Of a stretch of 64,000 bases of DNA, positions 58,761-64,000 are shown in pieces. The stretch is taken from NCBI GenBank assembly GCA_903813345.2, contig CAIIXF020000012.1, positions 11,824,932 through 11,888,931 on the forward strand. Direction: 5' to 3'. Under the pieces are notes generated by a model. That model was not told where the DNA came from, ran no database searches, and saw only the letters and a list, made by a program, of their open reading frames with translations. Source of the DNA: Owenia fusiformis. Taxonomy: Eukaryota > Annelida > Polychaeta > Sabellida > Oweniidae. Made by a program: the position numbers and the translations under genes. How positions within the stretch are numbered: position 1 is the stretch's first letter; every line of letters starts with the position of its first letter.

Positions 58761-61700
58761 ATGGCGGTCGGAGTAAAATGCAACACGTATAAGATTGCCG
58801 TAATTTTGGCAGTTTTAGGTAAGTTTTACGATGGTAAGGGTATTGTTAGCTATACACAACATAGTTTATATATTCAATATCATATCTAATGCACTTTTAA
58901 AAGTTTTGAACCGTAGTGTATGAAGTTATTCCACTTTTAGGTGCAGTATTTCTTGAAATCCGGTCCGGAAATGCTGAAACGAAAACCAAAATTGAATGGG
59001 GTAAGTTTTAAATTCATATACACAAATGCGGAACGGGTGAACAGTACAGCACACAAAAGTTTTATTGTACACCTCCACCCTCTTTCCAAACATTCTGCAT
59101 TATTGGTTGAATCCTGGTTTACCTCTCCCGAAGGCTCGTGCTCAGTAGGCCCATGGACATTCAACTAGAGTTGAATGCCCATGGTAGGCCCTGAAGTTTG
59201 CCATTGGCATTCAATATAAACGTGAAGGCTGAAACTGATACTAATACTAAAGGCGGCTTTTATTAATTCATGAATTTTGTTTCAAGAATATGATTTAAAT
59301 ATAAAATACATTGAAGAATTGCCGGTTGAATTAGACTCACAGTTGCCGTGTCTTAATTTTGCATCAATCGATGCATTCCTGGATCAACCGATGCACATTG
59401 GACGATGCATCGAGGAATGTGTCGAGATGCACTTCGGCGCGCCGATGTTGCATCGATCGTTGCACCAGTCGGCGCGTCGTTCGGTGCATCTATTGTCGCT
59501 CCGAGGTGTGAGTTGATATTTTAGCGAGAAATTTTCTGCTCAAAAAGGAATTTTCAATATGGCCACAATTCAAAATGGCCATCATTTTTTGTAAAAAATG
59601 TTATCTTTGATAACTCAAATAGTAGTTGATGGATTTGTTCCAAATTGTATATGCTGGTGCCTTGGGACACAGTTGCTCTGTTTGGGAAAGAATTTTCAAG
59701 ACCGCAGCTGAATTTCATAATGCCAGCCATTTTTTGTAAAAAAATGTAAACTTCGATAACTCAAATACCAGTGGGCAGATTTGGCCACCATTTTTCTTAA
59801 AAAAAGTAATCTTTGATGATTCAAATATCAGTGAACATATGTTATCTTTGATAAATCAGTTTAATATACTGTCGGATTGATTTGGTCCAAACTTTATATG
59901 CTGATATTTAAAGATGAAGGAGGTCTGTTCAAGAAATGGTGGCCATTTGTCGTTAAAAATGTTATCTTTGATAACTGAAATACAAGTTGACAGATTTTGT
60001 TCAAATTTTGTATGTTGATATGCTTTGTTCAAGAAGAAACTTTCAAGATGGCCACTAATTATAAAAATGTTTTGTTCGATGGAAGTTGCTACTCTGTGGA
60101 GTTGCTGTTTTTCTAGTTATGAATTTATAACCAGTTTGATGTCAAACGACACTCTGACATTTTCATAATTGGAAAATATTGAGATTGCATTCTGGGCACC
60201 AATCCTCCTTGGATCAAGCCAAATAAATAATTCATAGAGCATGTCTGGTAATCATTTGAAATTCAAATCAACATTAATTAATGAACAATGCTGTATTGTG
60301 CAATTTGATGCTTAATCAATCCCTATTATTTGCATACAGGGCGACACCAAAAAAAAAACAGAAACCTTCAAAAATAAAATAATTTCTTATTTAATACATA
60401 TGTAATCTGCAGCTTCATTTTCATGAACAGAAACTACAATCTATAAAGATTCAATATTTTTCTTGTTATTTAAAAATGCACCCGCTTTCAACAAAAAAGA
60501 AAATGTAAGGTTTTTGTGTCAACCAAAGGGTTACACATCATTTGTTTAAACAAATAACATTCTTTTGGCTTCTTGTTAAGCTGCATTTTGTGAGTATAGA
60601 GGTTGAAATCATTAATGAGAAAGCTTCCTAGCAACCTTTAAGCCATCTTTTGGTATGGCTTTACCGTCTGAGTGATGTTTTTGGAACTGCGTTCAATGCA
60701 ATCACATACAGGGCTTTCAGGAGTTCTCATACCCCCATTCTTAGAACCCTCTCTGTAAGTTGATCATTTTTTCTATTCAGGTGTTTAACAGTTCTCCTTT
60801 CTCCCTCTTCCAACTCATTTTTATGTCCCCACCATATAGTGTGGGGCTATATTGTTGGCCTAACATTCAAGTTACTAAAGATTACAGATTACGTTGATTA
60901 CTAAATTCAAGCTTAAAGTTCAGTTTCTCCTGAAATGAAGTCTGACAAGGAATGACGAGAGAAAGATATATTATAATGTGACAATTTTTCTGAAACATCT
61001 TTTAACTTATCTCAGTCTCCCTTTTAGGTGCCTTCAGCTTGAATCTGTTGTGTATCTGTTTTAACCATTTGATGACCTGGAGTAACGAGATATGGTCACC
61101 TCAGATATGACCTTGAACCCAGAGTAACGAGAAAATAGGTCACAAAATTTTTCACTAAAATAGCTCTTATTTCAAAATTTTTTTTTACCCAATTTACACA
61201 AAAAAGTTTTAAGATGTGTAAAAATGATCTCTGTCATCTAATTTTACTAAATCATCTATATGTATGTAGTAAAATGTGAAAAGCTGGCAAAAGTGAAAAT
61301 TTCTCTGGTTTCAACCAATTTTAGGGCCTGGGATTCAAGAGGTTAAAATCTAGATAACTGGTCTTATTAACATGGTATTTGTGGGAAATAAGCTGACATA
61401 TATTGTATTCATTATCTTTTTTACAGACAGTTTATTTTTAAATCATTCTTGGCAAAAATTTTACACTTATTTATGTAAGAATATGCAAGTCAATATCCTT
61501 TCTTAATACAAAATACTAAAGCTAGATTTACAATACTTTCTTAATTTTAAAACCATGCAGCTGGGGCCTTATCATAGATACTCTGGCTCTGTAATTAATC
61601 AATCTCAGTAAAATTGCAATGTGAAAGAGATGAAATATTTATACTGCTGCGTGCAAATTAGACATATCAATCAATGTAATAAGATCCATTTGCACACAGA

Positions 61701-64000
61701 GGGATCATTTGGAATAGTGAATGTTTGTTGTTTGCATTTTATTTAAACTATTCTGTACTTTACTGTTTGTTTATGGATTTATTGTAAGCATGTATTGCTG
61801 TATTAATTGAAGACATTTTGAATAGTACATTTATTGAAGTGTAATTAAATACAGAGTGGACCAAAAACTGTTCAACACAAATTATTTAATATTTTAATAA
61901 TGGTTTATTTATTCATGGAAATTTTCTTTACCAGAGTTACATAATTTTTTGTAAACTTTTATATTATACTGTTTTTGAGCTCAAAATACATCAGGATAAA
62001 GTAGGAATTTGTTCATATTCACCAATAGTAGTATATAGTAACAAATTTTCCACAAATGGCAGTCTTAAACAGTGTCATTTAAAGTTTTGAAGATATGATA
62101 AAAGATTGGAGATAAGATTAATTCTTCCAAAATTTTATAAGGGACATGTCTAGCATTCCCAATATAATATAATAGCAACTTGTTCATAAATAAAATATTG
62201 GGGAGATTTTTTGTCTCACCCTGTGTATTGGATTTAATTAACAATATAGGGAATTTCTGGTGAGCATACACTTTGAACTTTACAGATTGGTATTTCTTTA
62301 AATCAATTCATCATGTACATCAAACAATGATACAGATATCAAAACGGATCAACTGCATTAAAAAAATAAAAAATAATTTAATATTAGACATAAATCACAC
62401 CAGTAAATGGGGAAAATGCAGTACACGTTGTATGTGTATTGTATGACAATTTCAGTAACTTCAGTAAATTTCAGTAATTCGCTATAATATGAAATGACAG
62501 GTTTCTGTTAATAACAATTGATTGAATTATTCATGAAGCAGATTGTTATGGCATAAATAATATGCATGACATGGAAACTACATTTTTGAAAAGCATATGT
62601 TTTTTAATTAACTATCCAGCTTTTTGTGAAGTTTAAGTCAACAAAAGATATTCATTTCTTAGGGTCATTTCAATGCACAACCTCTTTCATGTTTTACATT
62701 TATAGTTTCAATGAGGGTAATATCCCTGAAGTTTTACTGCTAAATAAGTTATTAAGTTCATTTTTACTTGACTAAATTACCAAAAAGTCCCTTGGCAATG
62801 GGATTGAAAGTATCCCAACCACATTGCAGAAAAGTTATCTACAAATATGTTATCTAAAAATAAGTAGCAGTTTTAAATTATGGGATTTTTCAAAAATGTT
62901 GATATTCAATATACATAAATAAAATTTGCTCAATCTATTTTAGATGCTGCCAGTTCTAAATTGCTCATCAATACAGTTTTTGTTGTGCTCAGTCAAGAGT
63001 CATCCTACCATGAACAGAGGTCCCAAATCTTCAAGGAGCACTTAAAGGAGCAACACCCTGATGTAAGTACATGGAACAGTGATCTCCCTAAAATATATTT
63101 TAACAATGGGCTTGAACCAACCTGAGAAACCATTTCCCTCCACTAAATGAAAATGAGAAAAATCATGAAAAAATGGCATATTTTGACCAAATTTTGTCTT
63201 GATTATTGTGGAAGTAAAAATTTTGCACCTAAAAAATCACAAATAAGAATCAGCCACACCTTTTTAAAAAATATATATATCTTTGCCTTTCACTATAATT
63301 GTACAAAGGTTGTGAAAATCTCAATAATAGGCACTATTTAGTGTGAAAATATACATAAAAAACAGCTGGTAGATTTTGCTTTGCAGGTAGTCAAATTCAT
63401 AAAAAAACAATAATGTTAAATTGAACTTCATGAACTTGACACATAACTGGCTCAATAGGATAGTCCAATAAAACCTCTCTAAGTGGAACACCTTTGGTAC
63501 TTCTAAAATTTGCTCCACTTGGGAGGTGTTCCACTTAAAGAGGTTCATTTAACATTATAGGTCAGTTCGCTTGGGACTCTGAAAAGTGGGGGTTCCGCTT
63601 CTAGACTCTAGAGGTGTTTCACTTTACAGGTTTCACTGTTGATACAAGTTATTGCAGTAATTTCTATGTGTAAAATTTAGTATTTAGTATGAGAGAGATA
63701 AATCACAAAACTGAACAATAGTGTTAAAGCCATAAATTATTTGTTTCTTTCGCGAATTTATGATTTCCTGAATTCGCAAGTACCTCAAATTGTGTCAGGT
63801 ATTCAATTTTAAATGAACACCATTCCAGATTTGTAATTTTACACTCCGAATATTCACAAATTTATGATGTTCACTAATTTAATCACATGTTTTGCAGTTT
63901 GAGTTTTGTATCACTTTATTTGAACATAACTGCTACAATATTACTAAAATTACAACTTTTCTTCAGGCTGAGGTGTTATTCCTACACAAAGATTGGTCTC
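58761..64000 (+). CDS. B3GLCT-like glycosyltransferase, 5' exons (partial)
   Basis: Four exons with matching phases: 58761-58818, 58941-59000, 62944-63062 and 63967 onward, cut by the window end. The start is MAVGVKCNTYKIAV then a hydrophobic run (ILAVLGAVFL), a signal peptide or signal anchor. The exon 3 product NTVFVVLSQES...HEQRSQIF and the exon 4 start AEVLFLHKDW resemble the N-terminal domain of the ER beta-1,3-glucosyltransferase that extends O-fucose on thrombospondin repeats. That enzyme has a signal peptide followed by such a GT-like domain before the catalytic one. Only about 90 residues are visible, so the catalytic DxD region is not seen. Intron 2 is 3.9 kb and full of repeats. 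Confidence 0.6.
59150..59183. repeat. Dispersed palindrome, copy 3
   Basis: CCATGGACATTCAACTAG followed by AGTTGAATGCCCATGG. A 34-bp near-perfect palindrome of the CATGGGC...CAACTAGTTG family, in intron 2 of the B3GLCT-like gene. Confidence 0.75.
59361..59500. repeat. CpG-rich cluster of GATGCA/TGCATC words
   Basis: About ten GATGCA, TGCATC or GTGCA words in both orientations and about nineteen CpG dinucleotides are packed into 140 bp of otherwise CpG-poor intron. GGCGCGCC and CGATCG lie in its centre. It is not a simple tandem repeat. The open frame through it (59277-59516) shows no domain. Confidence 0.6.
59571..60080 (+). repeat. Degenerate tandem repeat in intron 2
   Basis: Four diverged units begin near 59571, 59722, 59783 and 59937. 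Each has a GGCCA(T/C)(C/T)ATTTTT start, a TTATCTTTGATAACTCAAATA core and, in the longer units, a GATTTGTTCCAAA tail. Confidence 0.65.
61852..62223. mobile_element. Possible mariner-like MITE
   Basis: CAGAGTGGACCAAAAACTG at the left and an inverted CAGGGTGAGACAAAAAATC at the right could be the ends of a 372-bp non-autonomous element. The TA flank is clear only at the left. Confidence 0.5.
63077..63245. repeat. Decayed CAGTGATCTCC-family copy beside the exon 3 donor
   Basis: CAGTGATCTCCCTAAAAT starts 15 nt after the exon 3 border of the B3GLCT-like gene (63062). The interior has TGAAAATGAGAAAAATCATG, GACCAAATTTTG and AATTTTGCACC, inverted or shared with 51230-51435. The right end is unclear. 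Confidence 0.5.
63466..63645. repeat. GGAACACCTTTGG dispersed repeat, second copy
   Basis: AAAACCTCTCTAAGTGGAAC, ACCTTTGGTACTTCTAAAA, AGGTGTTCCACTTAAAGAGG and GGGACTCTGAAAAGTGG, in the order seen at 48905-49055. The two ends are inverse-like (CCTCT...AGTG and its complement). Confidence 0.65.

Overview
This window is animal nuclear DNA. It is AT-rich, has spliceosomal introns with GT/AG borders, intronless receptor and ankyrin genes, and a dense load of small DNA transposons and LINE pieces. An invertebrate is likely, and a lophotrochozoan (mollusc or brachiopod type) is my best guess from the LINE style and the expanded single-exon GPCR and ankyrin genes. The sequence alone does not settle this.

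Layout. (1) 1-4685: a young non-LTR retrotransposon on the plus strand. ORF1 is split by a frameshift, and ORF2 has lost the segment between endonuclease and reverse transcriptase. (2) 6095-7336, minus: an intronless class-A GPCR of peptide-receptor type. (3) 8160-9510: a TIR element carrying a tRNA-Gln-derived SINE head. (4) 11716-19563, minus: a three-exon gene, pieced together from phase-compatible exons, for a 128-residue protein with two membrane spans. Its introns hold foldback elements and a LINE endonuclease remnant with a fourfold internal tandem repeat. (5) 19564-37442: no convincing gene, only MITE-like elements. Two dispersed copies of one MITE (here and at 45.3 kb) each carry a CTCF-like core. 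(6) 37443-40481, minus: an intronless ankyrin-repeat protein with a probable C-terminal SOCS box and very recently duplicated repeats, with a minisatellite just upstream of its start. (7) 40482-45915: repeats only. (8) 45916-58697, minus: a complete 19-exon gene (704 codons by my splicing) for a TBC-fold protein that appears to lack both catalytic fingers. One of its exons has been tandemly triplicated together with intron flank. (9) 58761-64000, plus: the first four exons of a gene resembling the O-fucose-specific beta-1,3-glucosyltransferase B3GLCT, running off the window. Genes 8 and 9 are head to head with only 63 bp between their start codons.

The protein genes do not form an obvious pathway. 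The most striking features are architectural: the 63-bp bidirectional promoter, the triplicated exon, the foldback element whose loop carries a copy of its host intron's 3' splice site, and several small hAT-like transposon families with exact 5-bp target duplications in the introns of the TBC gene.
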